Numbered from the stretch's first letter, positions 12,375 to 26,027 are shown. The stretch: 64,000 nt of DNA from Calendula officinalis (GCA_963853835.1 OY970830.1:39765966-39829965), one strand, 5' to 3'. Translations and numbers: made by a program. The notes: a model not told the origin generated them from the sequence alone.

Positions 12375-12754
12375 TAATATTTTAAAAATCTGGCCAGTTA
12401 AAGCGGTCAGTCGAATCTGAAATGGGAAAGTAGCCAGTCGAAATTGCTGTTTAGATTGTTGCTTATAACACAGTCGGAATCAGAAGCTTGAATATAAAAT
12501 AAAACCGGTTCTTCAAAAATTTGAGATTTTGCAATGGTTAAGAGTAGTTAAAATGGTTAATTTTATGAAGGTGACTTTTTGGTAGTTAATCTATAACTTT
12601 TTTAACTCAAAAGATATTCATAACCATTACCCTTAGGGTATAACATAGCTTAAAAAATTAGATAAATAAAATACACATATGAATCTTTGTATATAAGTTT
12701 TCAAACTATAAAATATTAGATGTGGTTGAAAAATATGTTTTTGATTTTTTATTA

Positions 12755-13017
12755 CTCCCTCCATCCCATAAAAAACTTCTCATTTACCTTTTGCACAAGT
12801 TTTTAGGTGATAGTTAGTGGTGGGGTCATTGATAATACTTTTGATTAAAATATAAGATTTGGTTGGAGAGAGAAAGATAATTAGTGGATATTAGTGGTGG
12901 GGTCTTTAGTAATAATAATTTTTTATTGTGTGAAGACCATCAAATGTGAGAAATGGGAAGTTTTTTGTGGGACAAAAATTTAGAGTGAATGAGAAGTTTT
13001 TTGTGGGACGGAGGGAG
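12755..13017. mobile_element. Stowaway-type MITE 3
   Basis: Ends CTCCCTCCATCCCATAAAAA and TTTTTTGTGGGACGGAGGGAG, with TA duplications. The inner TTTGTGGGAC motif is repeated near the right end. Non-coding. Confidence 0.9.
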
Positions 13018-13255
13018 TAATTCGTATATATTTTGTATTTTCTAATATTTTTTGTAGTTGTACATCATTTACATAATTATTGAATAATAAAATATCTAAC
13101 ATTATTGTCATCCACTACGACATGTCGGCTCAGCCAATCCAACTGTATTTTAAAATATGAGTAATGATATTGATTTCTACCTTTTGTGCCTATTTATGTG
13201 TATACCAAATTGATCAAGACATATGTCAAAATTAATGGATAATATTAAGAGATAG

Positions 13256-14261
13256 TGTTAGTTCCATGATAAGTTATAACTTGCACTTATACAGTTCTAC
13301 TGACCAAATAAAATTATGAACACACAACAGTAAATAAACTCTTTCTTTATTAATCAATAATGATAACAAAGATACAAGTAGTTACGGAATAGCTAAGAAC
13401 ACGAATCCTAACTAAACTACTTGTGAGAGATAGACAATTACAAATACTGCATAAGACAAGTATTGATCAACAAATAATCTAACACAAGATCAGACACCTT
13501 CGTTACTTAGATTAAATTGATGAAACAAGTAGTGCGAAGGTATCACTGAACGTTGTTTATCACTTTGCTTTTCTGGAAATGACTGAGTGTATTTTGGTAA
13601 AGTGAGAAACACTGTTGGGTTGTGCTCAACACGAATTCATCCATCGTGTCTTCTATTTTTAGTGATGAAAGGACATGACATCTAAGGAATGTACGAATGA
13701 ATCCATGTGTAAGGACTCCATTGGTGCAGAGGATATTTCATTCGATGAGCACTACTAATGGAATCCTGACAGCACTTTCTGTCGTTTTTTGATCGCCGGT
13801 ATCTTCCAGAAGATTTTCATAGGATTCCCTTTGTCGGTGATATACGATCTCGTGTAATACTTGTGTCTTTCTGTGTCACTGAATCTTCAGACCTTGAGAT
13901 AAACTTCAGCTTACCATGAGTCTTCGGATACTCATGGTTCTTCAGGTACCAGACAGCTTCAGCGACCTTCACTAAAAGTTGAACTTAGAAAAGTATTTGT
14001 CCTCAAGACTCAGTGTTATTGTCAAGTGTACGTTGAACCTACTGCATCTATATGATCTGTTGATCCGTCTCTGATTCCGAACGGGGAACTGGTTGTTACT
14101 TCTATTGTTGATCAGATAGTGTACCCAAGTAAATAGAATCCGAACGCATCAGGTTCTTAGTTACTCACAATCTGAAGAACGCATCTTCAGATTGTCTTCT
14201 AACTATTACCTTTGACTTCATTAAATCCTTTTCAGTAGGGGATGCTTTCAGCCACCCAACA
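13256..14261. repeat. Solo LTR of a copia-type retrotransposon
   Basis: Begins TGTTAGTTCC and ends CACCCAACA, with a perfect 5-bp target duplication GATAG at 13251-13255 and 14262-14266. There is no PBS, internal region or partner LTR next to it, so it was left by recombination between two LTRs. A shorter relative is at 18482-18868. Confidence 0.85.
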
Positions 14262-14271
14262 GATAGAATTA

Positions 14272-14425
14272 GTTTTTTTTTTTTTTTTGAACGGCAGGTT
14301 AGTAAGTTTGTGGTTCGAGCCTAGACAGTGACATCCACAAGGGGCAGTATGCCTTCCCTCGAACCTCCACCTACGGGGAATAAACCCCACAATTTGTCCA
14401 CGACGGGACTTGAAAGCATTAATAC
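14272..14425 (-). mobile_element. Retroposon 3' end (LINE or SINE tail)
   Basis: A T17 run followed by about 130 bp of unique-looking sequence (gaacggcaggttagtaag onwards, with GGTTCGAGCC). Read on the minus strand this is a sequence ending in poly(A), as a retroposed 3' end would. No reverse-transcriptase reading frame is left. The exact family is unknown. Confidence 0.45.
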
Positions 14426-14974
14426 CATTTCTCTTAAAATATTAATAATGCAAAAACCAATTGAGAAATGATAGTTGTCCCTATCATTTGTGGCTATTCA
14501 TGTGCATATTCACCACTAAACTTGACATGTTTAATCAATTAATTCTCTCTCTTCATATCATCTCCTGATTTTGACACTTGTCATGATCAAATTGGTAGTC
14601 ACATGAGTAGACACAAATATTACGCAAAAATATCATTAATCAAACCAATTTTTAAAATGAAAACATAAAAAAATCAAATAAAAAACAAAACATGTCAGCC
14701 GAAAAAGAATGAAACAAATGTGGAATGTGTTTTATTCTTGTTTATAAATCACACCACTAGTCCCACTAGTCCTCATTTTTATTTTCTAATTGGACCCCTT
14801 TTTATTTTGTTATTGCTATGGACCCCTTGATACTTGGAAGGATATATTTGAGAAGGAATAAACCCAAGTTTCATGTTAAACATTTATGATAAAGTTAAAT
14901 ATAACTTTTAAACTTTGTCGATACATACATTCTTTATATATACATTTCCCATAGGCCGGTTACTGTTCATTATA

Positions 14975-15190
14975 ATCATCAAAACGGTGTTTTGCCACAA
15001 ACGGGGTTACTAGAAGTTGCAAAACGCCCCCCATAGTTGGATGACTATGAAGTTTCAAAACGCCCCCTATTATAATCATTAAAACGTGTTTTGCCGCAAA
15101 CGGGTTACTAGAAGTTGCAAAACGCCCCCTATTATAGTTGGATGACTTTGAAGTTTCAAAACGCTCCCCATAGTTGGATGGCTTTAATAA
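14975..15190. repeat. Two-copy tandem repeat, unit about 110 bp
   Basis: The block AAAACG(G)TGTTTTGCC(A/G)CAAACGG onwards, including GTTACTAGAAGTTGCAAAACG and GGATGACT(A/T)TGAAGTTTCAAAACG, occurs twice in tandem with a few differences. Non-coding. The flanking stretch 14430-14974 holds nothing I can recognise. Confidence 0.75.
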
Positions 15191-15382
15191 TAAAAAATTT
15201 AAATATTAAATTCTAACCTCTTAACTAATTTATAAATAACACAAAATTATATCTACTATCTTAATTTAACCCTATTTAAATGAAATAAAATATTTAAAAC
15301 ATTAAACTTTCACTACTAAAATGATTATTAAAATATGATAAAAATGAAGATGTATTAATGTCAGTTTTTAATTTTATTGCAC

Positions 15383-15755
15383 AAATCTCAATCATTGGTT
15401 AATAATAATTAATGATGAAGATTAATCTTACGCTTTATATATGGAGGGTATTATTATTGTTATTGTTATATTTTATGATTAAAAATATAATATTATGCGA
15501 TAATCACATGTGATTATATACTCAATCACATGAAATGTTTTTATACAATTAGATGTAATTGTATAGTTGATCACATGTGATATTTTTATAATCATATGCG
15601 ATCAAATATACAATTAAATGTGAAATATAAAAAAGTTAAAAATTAAAACAAATTATGTGAGTGTCAAATGATAAAAATACCCCTTCATATATAAAAATGT
15701 GATTAATTGTGACCATTAATTATTATTAATTAATGGTTGAAATTTTACCCTTGAG
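15383..15755. repeat. AT-rich foldback MITE-like element, copy 2
   Basis: Related to 308-740: left end CATTGGTTAATAATAATTAAT, right end the inverted equivalent (attaattattattaattaatgg read back), with TATATATGGAGGGTA and TACCCCTTCATATATA as inner inverted blocks. Several ATCACATGTGAT words lie inside. The next 400 bases (15756-16174) hold no recognised feature. Confidence 0.65.
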
Positions 15756-16174
15756 AGTACAAGAAAATTAAGGCTTACCTTTAACAATTAACAACTTAAT
15801 ATTAAAATGTTTCAGATCTTTATATTATTCTATAAAACAATATTGTTAAAATAGCAAAATTTGCCACCCGTTTTTCTTTTTCAAAATATAATGTTGGAGT
15901 TTCTGTAATGCTTACTCTCAAACTCATCGAACCACAAATATAAGATGATTTTTTTCTTTGAATCTTATCGGAATACAATGAAAACTTTACTATAAAACTT
16001 TAGAGTTAAAATAAACGGATAATAAATCCCGCAGCGGAGCGCGAGTTCCGTCATCCTCGTTTAAATACAATTATTTTCTTGACTGACTGACTATTCATGA
16101 TTTTGATTCAATTGTTTTCCGACTAATATTTTATAAAAACAAATAAGTTTAATGGAAATATTCCTCAAAAATAT

Positions 16175-16969
16175 AGAGTTGTGTTATAAGTAGTCTAAGG
16201 GTTTTGTATAGTCCTAAGGGATAAATCCTAATCATTTGATCAAAATGGCCACGATCAAATCACAGTGTTTCAAACACATGTGTTTCAAGTCACGACCACC
16301 ACCACCGGTCACCACCACCGACCACCTCCGGCCGCAACCTCCATCCGCCGGCCGCCGCCGGCCGCCGCCGAGCATCGGCGTCGGCGGTGGTGGTGGCTGA
16401 CAGTGAAGGCACTGGTGGTAATGGGGGTGGTGGTGGTATTGAATATTGATGTATTGAAACACATGTGATTCACTAAAACACATGTGTTCCAAAATACAAA
16501 CGAGCATATTACTTCGAAACACAAGTGTGTTTCAAGTCATGAAACACATGTGTTTCACTAAAAAACATGAGTTTCTAAAATACAGAGGAGCATACGAACT
16601 ACGAAGCACACGTGCTTCAACTTTTGAAACACGTGTGTTTCAACCACATGTGTTTCAATTCATGAAACACATGTGTTTCACTAAACATGAGTTTCCAGAC
16701 CACATGGGAGCATACGAACTACGAATCACATGTGTTCAAACACATGTGTTTCAAGTCACGACCACCACCGCCGGTCACCACCATCGGCGACCACCTCCAG
16801 CCGCCGTTTGCCGCCGGCCGCCGGAGGTGGATGGGGTATTGATGTATTGAAGCACATGTGTTTGTATGATTTGAATCTTGATCTTGACCTTTGACTTTTT
16901 CTTGATCCATTGGCTATTAATTGTCCTTGAGACTAGATAAAATCTTTGGACTACCTTGAACATTTCTCT
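16175..16969. mobile_element. Non-autonomous TIR transposon packed with CACATGTG palindromes (copy A)
   Basis: Imperfect terminal inverted repeats of roughly 70 bp, both beginning AGAG and sharing TAGTC(T/C)AA and the GATCAA block further in, with an 8-bp target duplication AAAAATAT at 16167-16174 and 16970-16977 (9 bp if the next A is counted). Inside are two GC-rich CCGCCGGCCGCC blocks and many AAACACATGTGTTTCA palindromes. Reading frames here are repeat artefacts. The TSD length suits hAT (8 bp) or Mutator-like (9 bp) elements; the termini match neither closely enough to decide. It shares its termini and motifs with 35624-44670. Confidence 0.75.
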
Positions 16970-17000
16970 AAAAATATAATCATTTGGGTGGGCTTTATCT

Positions 17001-17636
<636 letters not shown>

Positions 17637-17639
17637 CCT

Positions 17640-18481
17640 AAAGGTGAACATGTTAAATGAGTTAAATTTTTTGTTGTTATAGTTACCAGAATATATGTTG
17701 GGAAAATGTCATAAGACACTTTGTTGCGAGTTTATGTAACTTTCATATTTCTAAAAATAGTGATTTAATTTCTTAAAAATTAAATATATAATTTAATTTG
17801 CAGGTTCCGAGAATTTGGTTAATTTTAATTATTTCTTGAATAAACAAAAATCGCCAACTTGCGCACTTTAGTAAATGTGTATACGAGGGGGTCCGTGCTT
17901 CGCGGCGGGTTGCAAATATACACATCATATCTATAAACTAATATTTTATTAATTTCGTTAGAGTCACGTGAAAAATCCAATGAGAAAACCAACAACGAAA
18001 AAACAACTTAAATGTAATAAAAAAATACATTATTCATCAACTATGCGTGAATAATAAAAACATTTGATAAATCTTATATGTATAATAAGAATGATTTAAC
18101 TTATAATTTAACTATTTATCAACAATCTTAACACTCGATAAATTTGCATTTTCCCAAGTGCGCTCTTTTCTTTTTATATGCAAGTGGATGGTTTTTTTGC
18201 ATTACATCTTGTAATTGAAACAACATATTAAATCAAATTTTAGAAACTAATATTATAGATGCCCATGTAATATACGGAATAAAATTTAGTGATTACAATA
18301 TATTGAATCAATAAGGACAAACTTGAAAAATGAAAATGCACATAGACAATTTTTTTAACTAAAATAATTTGATGAAAGTGTTCAAAAGATAGGTATATTA
18401 ATTTTTAATGCTCATCATTGTCAAAATAGTTTTTTTTCATGTTTAGAAAAGTTATTTTAGTTTTTTATTAGCATTATAAAG
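17640..18481. other. AT-rich spacer with a GC-rich hairpin remnant
   Basis: No gene. At 17885-17915 the string GTCCGTGCTTCGCGGCGGG resembles the GC hairpin found at Helitron 3' ends (compare 48248-48265), but there is no CTAG end beside it, so at most this is a decayed terminus. Confidence 0.35.
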
Positions 18482-18868
18482 TGTTAGTCCCAAATAAGTT
18501 TAGAAGGGACGGTTTCATATTTTACTGGTCACTCAAAGTATAAACACAATATGAAATAAACTCTTTTTTATTAATCAATAGTAATAAATTAAGTACAAAT
18601 TAGTAATTGCGTAATAGTTAAGAACACGAATCCTAACTAAATTAGTTGAAAGAGATAAACAATGACACAAAGGATAACTAATATAAGTATTGATTAACAA
18701 ACAATCTAATACAAATAGTCAGAGTGTGTTGTATATGTAGACTGTAGTTGGATGATGAGTATCATATGCTCATATCCACAAACTGAAAATCTCCTCTCAG
18801 ATTATCTTCTAGCTTTGTCTTTATTAGATACCCAATGAGTAAGAGTTATTACTTTCAGTAACCCAACA
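18482..18868. repeat. Solo LTR, shorter relative of 13256-14261
   Basis: Starts TGTTAGTCCC and ends TAACCCAACA. It shares with the first solo LTR the stretch AACACGAATCCTAACTAAA and a CAGATT(A/G)TCTTCTA block near the right end, but lacks about 600 bp in the middle. The target duplication is imperfect (TAAAG before, TAAAA after). Confidence 0.7.
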
Positions 18869-19084
18869 TAAAAAATAAAAAATGAAGAATTTTATATATC
18901 AAATTAATGTACATGGGGTTTTTATGAAAATTCTTGTAAGTTAAAAGGTGGTGGTGCAAATTACTATAATAATTAAAATGCTAGTTATTAAAGGTAGATA
19001 TATAAAAAGAAAATAAAAAATATATATACTTCCCAAGTTTTGAAATCTTGACCTATATATCTGCCACTACTAAAAGAATACTTT

Positions 19085-19465
19085 TTTGTGGTGACAAAAA
19101 TCATCGCAAAAAGACAAAATGTTGCCCCAAAACACTTTTTGCGGCGACATATCGCAGCAAAAGAGTCTTTCACGTGGCACATGTTTTTGCAGAGATTTTT
19201 TGTAGCATTTAATTTGTGGCGACACTGAATAACTCCACTGGGTTACACGTGGCACATGTTTTGCGGTGTTTTTATCCTTTTGTGACGTCATTCATTTGCG
19301 GTGATTTTTAGGCTTTTGCAGCGACGAACGTTTGCGGTGATATTTGTCTTTTTTGCGGCGACGTTAAGCGAGTTGGATATGAATTTTTGCGTCGACGTTA
19401 AGCGAGTTGGATATGAATTTTTGCGGCGGCCTTGTGCGCTGACGTGTCGCCGCAAAAGGTTTTTT
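19085..19465. repeat. CACTA subterminal repeat array (GCGGCGAC words)
   Basis: Repeated TTTTGCGGCGA(C), TTTGCGGTGAT and the opposite orientation (CGCCGCAAAA, CATCGCAAAAA). In En/Spm elements such short subterminal repeats bind the element's own DNA-binding protein. One 40-bp piece (GTTAAGCGAGTTGGATATGA) is directly duplicated at 19363 and 19400. Short reading frames here are not genes. Confidence 0.7.
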
Positions 19466-19781
19466 TATTTTTTTTGCTGTATTTGGTAATTCCACCCGGT
19501 ATTTGAGGTGAATAATTTTTAAAAACATGTTTTATCTAACAAACCCCAACAATAACATCAACACAATCGAATATTTCAAAGTTAACCATGTCATACAAAA
19601 CGTATTCATCACGAACATGTTTGAAAGTTAACAACATTAACATTTAACATAAAAAATATAAAAACTAGTTATCATCATCTCTATCAGTACGATCTTCATC
19701 ACGAGCCAAACCGATACTAGGAGTGAATTGAGAAGATGAAGAAGGAATTAAACCTGCTTTAGATAAGGCTTCACATATTAC

Positions 19782-21216
19782 TCACTTCTGATCTTTTACA
19801 GCACGTAACTCATTTTGTATCTCGTTATATTGAGATTGTTGAGTTGCAAACATGGCATCTACCTCCTGCGTGTACACGAGTTGACTAGTTTGGGAAGCTG
19901 AAGACGAAGACGAAGACGCAGACGCATAACTTATCCTTCTACCTACTCCACGAACATGTCCAGGACGTTCGCCCAACACATTTTTTTATGATTTCCTCTT
20001 CGCTCAGAGGCTGTGCGCTCCTGACTTGAGTCGCTCTCAACTTGACCATAAGGCGTTGCGAAAATAAAACATTCATTATGACATATATTATTTCATATAA
20101 AACAAGTAAAATTAATTACTTACATGATTTTCGGCAAGAGACTCGTGAGTAAAGGTGCCATGACGTGAATGATTTTGAGGATACATGTCAAGCGTAGAAG
20201 GGGGTTGCATTGAAACCAGGTCTCGTTGTAACAATCAAACAAACGGATCAACCCTTACCTAAATAACCACTAACAGTTCAATCCTTACCTAAATAACCAC
20301 TAATGGTTCAACCCTTACCCAAATAACCATTAATAGTTCAACCCATACCCAAATCAACGCTAACATGTCAACCCTTACCCAAATCACCACTAACGGGTCA
20401 ACCCTTACCCAAGTCACCACTAACAGGTCAACCCTTACCCAAATAACCACTAACAGGTCAACCCTTACCAAAATCACCACTAACGGGTCAATCCTTACCC
20501 AAATAACCACTAACGGGTCAACCCTTACCCAAATCACCACTAACGGGTCAACCCTAACCGAAATGACACTAATTTAGAGATAAAACAACTTATGTTCATG
20601 TGTCGATACTGCGCATATGTTGTTCTACCATGCAAGCTTTGATGTACTTGTTGAGCTCTAACAATATTGTTCGCCTCCGATCGCCTAGTAACGTCATCTG
20701 CCAAATAGTAGCATATGTACCGAGACCACTCTTGTTCATCCATGTTGGGCGGAGGTAAGTGGCTGGTACTTTTACCCACGATAAGAATCGATATGGGATA
20801 GCATGCACTAAAGTCCCCACCAAGCTCGAGAAATAATCACCATTATCACCCACTCCCCTCCACGTTCCGTTCATGTCATGATCGTCGAACTGAATTGGAA
20901 AAGGTTGCATCTCGTTCTTTTTCCACAATCTTCTCATCTCCACATTTCTTGATTCCCCGTGTCCTCTCTTGCGGCCTAAAAATTCAAGTGAACAAATTAA
21001 AAATACAAGTAATGATATTAAACTAAGAAAAATATCACAAAGTTCTTTAATACTGCCACTGCTACAACCGCCTAAATGTGACTGCTGATCACCGCCTCTT
21101 GGAGGATCGATCACCACCGCAATCTCCACCATGTCCGCGTGCAACGTGTGCCATCTATAGATAAAAAATACAAATGTATGGAAACCCCAAAAATGAGCAT
21201 TAATGTTTGTTTGCAA
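19782..21216 (-). pseudogene. CACTA Transposase_24-type gene, broken
   Basis: The minus strand between 21000 and 20590 reads as the plant Transposase_24 family: GDNGDYFSSLVGTLV, IPYRFLSWVKVPATYLRP, then in another frame QEWSRYICYYLADDVTRRSE and RAQQVHQSLHGRTTYAQYRH. The change of frame near 20730-20750, just after YLRPTW, shows the gene is damaged. A 3' piece at 19782-19979 encodes a Ser-rich segment followed by a short helix (FATQQSQYNEIQNELRAVK), resembling the coiled-coil tail of such proteins. A 30-bp minisatellite lies between. These proteins accompany the TNPD transposase and bind subterminal repeats. Confidence 0.65.
20235..20570. repeat. 30-bp minisatellite within the CACTA remnant
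   Basis: About eleven units of TCAACCCTTACCCAAATAACC followed by ACTAACGGG. Units are 30 bp, so every frame stays open; the resulting ORFs on both strands are artefacts. Confidence 0.9.
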
Positions 21217-21479
21217 ATTTGACTAATTGACCAGGTTTGACCAGCATTGACAAAGAATTGGGTATCTATTTATATAATAAAACAAGTTTTTAAATGGCCA
21301 CATGACACTTTATTAGATGTCCAACTGCCACGTGGCAGCCCCTTAATAAGCTTCTAACTTTTTTTCCCGCCCAGAATAAGAAACGTAATTAATGGCTGTT
21401 TTAAATTAAAAAAAAATATATAAAATATAAATTACCAAATTAAACAATATCCGCAATTTTTGGGTTTATTCAAACAAAC

Positions 21480-23840
21480 TGTAACACCTAAATCTAGAGC
21501 CATTTTTTTTTAAAATGCATACGGAAGCGATTTAAGAAACAAATCCTAAATTATTACACATCATAAAAACTTTACATATTAACTAAATATATAAAACATT
21601 TAAAGGTGTTACTAAAACAGGCTCGACCCGGTATACAAAATCAGAGTACGGTCAGACTTCCAAAACCCGACTCTAGTCAAGCTAAATCCACAACCTGAAA
21701 AGAGTCAACAAATGAGGGATTAGCACAAAGCTAAGTGAATAGAAATAACAATCAATTTGCATAACCACAACAAATTAGAGACAAGAGAAATCAATCTGGA
21801 AACCCGTCCAAACTTCCACAAGCAATTGGACGTTATGAGAGTATCGGCGGACTTGCAAAGTACCTAGAACTGTTGTTGGCCGAACAACATTTTACCGATG
21901 GCTACTTTACTATTGGCACGGTAGTCCCCCCTGACGGAACACATCCGTAGGAGTCCGAGCACCCCATCCAATAGTAACGAAGCCTAGCCAAAACCCACTC
22001 ATAGCTAACCTCTAGAAAACATGTGCACATACTACCATTAACAATCCCACAATTAATGGTACCACCGGAAAATTTATGAAAAACCAAGAAAAATGAAATT
22101 TTTCCAAAACCACCCAAGATAGCGCCGCTATCCGAGATAGCGCCGCTATCTTTCAAGGAGATAGCGCCGCTATCCACCAAAAGATAGCGTCCGCTATTTC
22201 AATACCAAACGCTATTTCGGGCCGCTGTTCCAGTTTTCTAAAAAACGAAGCAGAGATAGCGCCGCAATCTTAGAGATAGCGCCGCTATCTCCCCCAGACC
22301 AGCCAAAATGCTGCATTTTTCTCCTACAACTCTACCATACCAAAACCTTTGTACATCACACAAGAAGAAGGTTAAATCCACTCACCTTTGCTTCCTTATA
22401 GTACCGAGCTCAGTAATCTTATATCACTGAGGCTCCTTCCCTTTTCCTGTACAAAATGAATACCGAATTAGTCACCCGAAATCATCAATTGTGTAACAAG
22501 TAATATAAGCTTAAGACCACATCTTACAACCACAACTTACAACCAATTACTTGCATTTTACAAATAATCAATACTAAAGTCTAACACTTCATCAAATCAA
22601 TTCATTATGCCAATTGGCCAAATTGCACCTTAGGTCCAAACGGGTCAAAACAAGAATAATGAGTCGGGAATCTACACAACACCTTCCAATGAGTTAGACT
22701 ACATGATCAACATCAATATTACATATCAAACACGTTACTTGCATCCAAATGCAAGTTTTACCAACTTTGACCTTATTTAGGTCAAATGCACCAATTGTCA
22801 ATCAAACGGGTCAAGGCCCTAAACCAACATGATTATACTTCCCAATTAGACAACTAGCATATAAATGACATTACAAGCTATACAAAACCAAAGTCAACTT
22901 CCAGGTTTGACCAAAGTCAACAATTCATGAATTAAGCTATGTTTATGACTAAATTTCCATCTAGCCAAACACTACTACTAAATTATCAATTCATCAACAA
23001 GATAACTAGCAATTTCTACATTATCAATTATCATTCTAACATGCATAATCCACCTAACAAAACTTCAAGAACATTAAAATTCACAATTCAACAAATTGGG
23101 GAAGAACTCCATCTTCTTCCCAAGAACACCATTGATGGAGCCTCATGAAAGCTTCGCCAAATGAACCACAACTAACAATTCAATACATATAACTTGCAAG
23201 AACTCACTTAGACACCAAATCATCTAACAATTCCAGATTACAAGCAAGATTCATCAAGAATTTCATAAAAACCCACTTAACTCAAGAACCCTAATTCAAC
23301 AAAACTCAAGAACATGAACCCTAGCTTAGGAAATGAGAAAACTTACTTAGTCTAGCTTCTAGATTCCGAAAATCACAAGAAGGAGGCAAGAACTTCAAGG
23401 TTTGATCTTCAATTTGGAAGAAAGCTCAAGAAAAGTGTATGTGTGTGTGTGTGTCGACTGGGAAAGAAAAGAGGTGAAGAAAGCCAAACTTGACACTTGC
23501 CCACAACATAACACGTACACCCCCTTCCCCACACAGGTATTTTTTTTATTAAAACACAGTACAGGATATTAGGTTCACAGATAATTAATTTAGACCTAAC
23601 TAACTCCAATTTTAACAACGAAGATATTTTTAGAACACCGGTTCAGAAATGAACCCAAATATGTAAAAATCATTTTAACATTTAAATATCTCAGTTTCAC
23701 TAATTTTCAACCCCATGGTTAAAAATACAATTAATTCAATTAAATCAAATAAAATCATATAAAATAATAAAATTAATAACAATAAGATATTACTTACCAA
23801 AAGTAATAAAATATTATAGGTCGGGTCTCGGGATGTTACA
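21480..23840 (-). repeat. 3' LTR of the Tekay-like element
   Basis: 2361 bp, matching 28704-31064. It lacks the ~19-bp insert seen in the partner near 30077 but keeps one extra palindrome unit near 22270. Reading frames inside are spurious. Confidence 0.95.
22117..22291. repeat. Palindrome array GATAGCGCCGCTATC in the LTR
   Basis: Five or six units of the near-perfect palindrome GATAGCGCCGCTATC (two diverged: GATAGCGTCCGCTAT and GATAGCGCCGCAATC) spaced by 3 to 60 bp. Each unit can form a 7-bp stem. The same array, one unit shorter, is in the other LTR at 29342-29494. Confidence 0.85.
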
Positions 23841-23854
23841 AATCTCCCCTCCTT
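23841..23854 (-). other. Polypurine tract of the Tekay-like element
   Basis: AAGGAGGGGAGATT on the minus strand, directly next to the 3' LTR. Confidence 0.85.
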
Positions 23855-26027
23855 AAAGAGATTCCGTCCCCGGAATCTCACCTTGATCAAATAAACTCGG
23901 GTATCGATTCCTCATATCCGCCTCGGTTTCCCATGTCATATCGGCACCCAAACTGTGTTTCCACTTAACCAAGACCATCGGTATCTGTTTCTTTCTCAGT
24001 TTCGTTACCTTTTGATCCAAAATTTCTACCGGTTCTTCAACTAACCTCTTTTTCGAATCCACCTTTAAATCTGTAATCGGTAACACCGGGATTTCATCAT
24101 CTATATTACACTTCCTCAAATAACACACATTGAATGTGTCATGAACACCCGACAATTCAGGAGGAAGATCAAGTGCAACGGTTTGGTCATTCACCACCTG
24201 ACGAATAATAAACGGCCCAATATACCTCGGTGCAAGTTTCCCCCGTTTCCCAAAACGAATAATACCCTTCCACGGAGAAAATTTCAAATAAACCCGTTCA
24301 CCCTCAACAAATGTCACGGGTCGACGCCGTGGATCCGCATACATTTTCTGTCTATCCCGAGCCGCCTTTAACTTTTCACGGGCTATTGCCACTTTATCGG
24401 CCGTCATTTGAACAATTTCGGGACCCGCAAACTGTTTTTCTCCCGCTTCTAACCAACATGGGGGAGTTCTACATCGTCTACCATACAACATTTCATACGG
24501 TGGCATACCGATACTTGAATGATAAGAGTTATTATAAGCAAATCCAATCAAGGGCAAATGAGAATCCCACGATCCACCATATTCTAATACACAAGCCCGC
24601 AACATATCTTCCAAAGTTTGAATAGTTCTTTCAGATTGACCGTCTGTTTGTGGATGATAAGCCGTGCTCAAATTTACCCGTGTACCCAATTCTCTTTGTA
24701 AACTTCTCCAAAAGTTAGAAACAAACCGAGGATCCCGGTCGGAAACGATAGATAACGGGATCCCATGTCGGGAAACTATCTCATCAATATACAATTTAGC
24801 CAACTTATCAAGTGATGCAGTTTCGTTGGTGGCTAAAAAGTGGGCACTTTTTGTTAACCGATCAACAATCACCCAAATCATATCATGATTTTTCGGTGTA
24901 CGGGGGAGTTTTGTGACGAAATCCATTGTTATATTTTCCCACTTCCATTCGGGTATTTCCAATTGCTTCAACGATCCATACGGCTTTTGGTGTTCGGCTT
25001 TGACTTGAGCACATACATGGCATTTCTCAACAAAATGAGCAATATCGGTCTTCATAGTAGGCCACCAATACAAAGCCTTCAAATCATTATACATTTTCGT
25101 ACTACCCGGGTGAATAGATAACCGTGACTTATGGGGTTCGGTCAATATTACATCCCGCAAACCCCCAATTAGAGGCACCCAAATTCGAGACCGAAACACT
25201 TTCAACCTTCGAGTATCCTCCTCCAACTCATCTTTCTTCTTTCTCATAATTTCAGATTTTAAATTTTCATCTTTCAAAGCCTCCATTTGACATATTCTTA
25301 ACCGATCAACGAGATCGGACACGATCTCCATACGCATAAATTGAACAACCATTGGCGATTCCTTACGGCTTAAGGCATCGGCGACTACATTGTCTTTCCC
25401 CGGGTGATATCGAATTTCACAATCACAGTCTTTAATGAGTTCTAACCATCTTCTTTGCCTCATATTCAATTCTTTTTGTGTGAAGACATATTGAAGACTT
25501 TTGTGATCGGTACAAATAACACATTTGGTACCATAAAGGTAATGTCTCCACAATTTTAAGGCAAAAATCACCGCCGCGAGCTCAAGGTCGTGAGTCGGGT
25601 AATTCTTTTCATGAGGTTTCAATTGACGTGAGACATAACCAATCACCCAGTCTCTTTGCATCAATACACAACCCAAACCCGCAATAGATGTATCACAATA
25701 AACTATAAAATCATCAGAACCTTCGGGTAATGCAAGTATTGGAGCTTGGAACAATAGCTCCTTTAAAGTCTGAAACGCCTTATCTTGTTCGTCACCCCAC
25801 CGATACGGAACGTCTTTTCGGGTCAACCTTGTTAACGGGCTAGCAATTTTTGAAAAATTCTTTATAAACCTTCTATAATAACCGGCCAACCCTAGAAAAC
25901 TTTTAATTTCGGATGGAGTTTTCGGGACACTCCAATTCATCACCGCGGTTATCTTTGATGGATCAACTTTCACTCCGTCTTGGCAAATTACATGCCCCAA
26001 AAACTGCACTTCTCGGAGCCAAAAATC
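23853..26027 (-). pseudogene. Tekay-like pol, distal part: RNase H, integrase, chromodomain
   Basis: A long minus-strand frame (about 718 residues from the first Met at 26009). It begins in the RT connection region (FLGHVICQDG, then FLGLAGYYRRFI), continues into RNase H (FIVYCDTSIAGLGCVLMQ; TDHKSL; DALSRKES), the integrase H2C2 zinc region (HPGSTKMYNDLKALYWWP with CHVCAQVK) and catalytic core (MDFVTKLPR, DRDPRFVSNFW, YHPQTDGQSERTIQTLED). It ends in a chromodomain-like tail (VLVKWKHSLGADMTWETE). Within this stretch the frame is intact. It cannot be expressed as part of a full polyprotein because of the breaks upstream. The stop overlaps the start of the PPT. Confidence 0.92.

Larger units (their letters stand above)
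19065..21264 (-). mobile_element. One end of a CACTA (En/Spm) DNA transposon, truncated
   Basis: Terminus CACTACTAAAAGAATAC at 19065, followed by a subterminal array of GCGGCGAC / TTTTGCGG words in both orientations up to about 19460, then minus-strand coding remnants of a Transposase_24-type gene. The opposite terminus and the main transposase gene are missing; the element is interrupted at 21265 by what looks like a Helitron, and I found no continuation beyond 34485. Confidence 0.7.

Noticed and set aside
17640..18481. A Helitron 3' end at about 17885
   Set aside because: GC hairpin-like words are present, but there is no CTAG end or flanking T at the right spacing.
20289..20577. Val/Trp/Arg-rich repeat protein and its antisense
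   Set aside because: A 30-bp minisatellite with open frames on both strands.
24141..25121. Plus-strand frames opposite the integrase and RNase H region
   Set aside because: Shadows of the minus-strand pol frame, which carries all the recognisable motifs.
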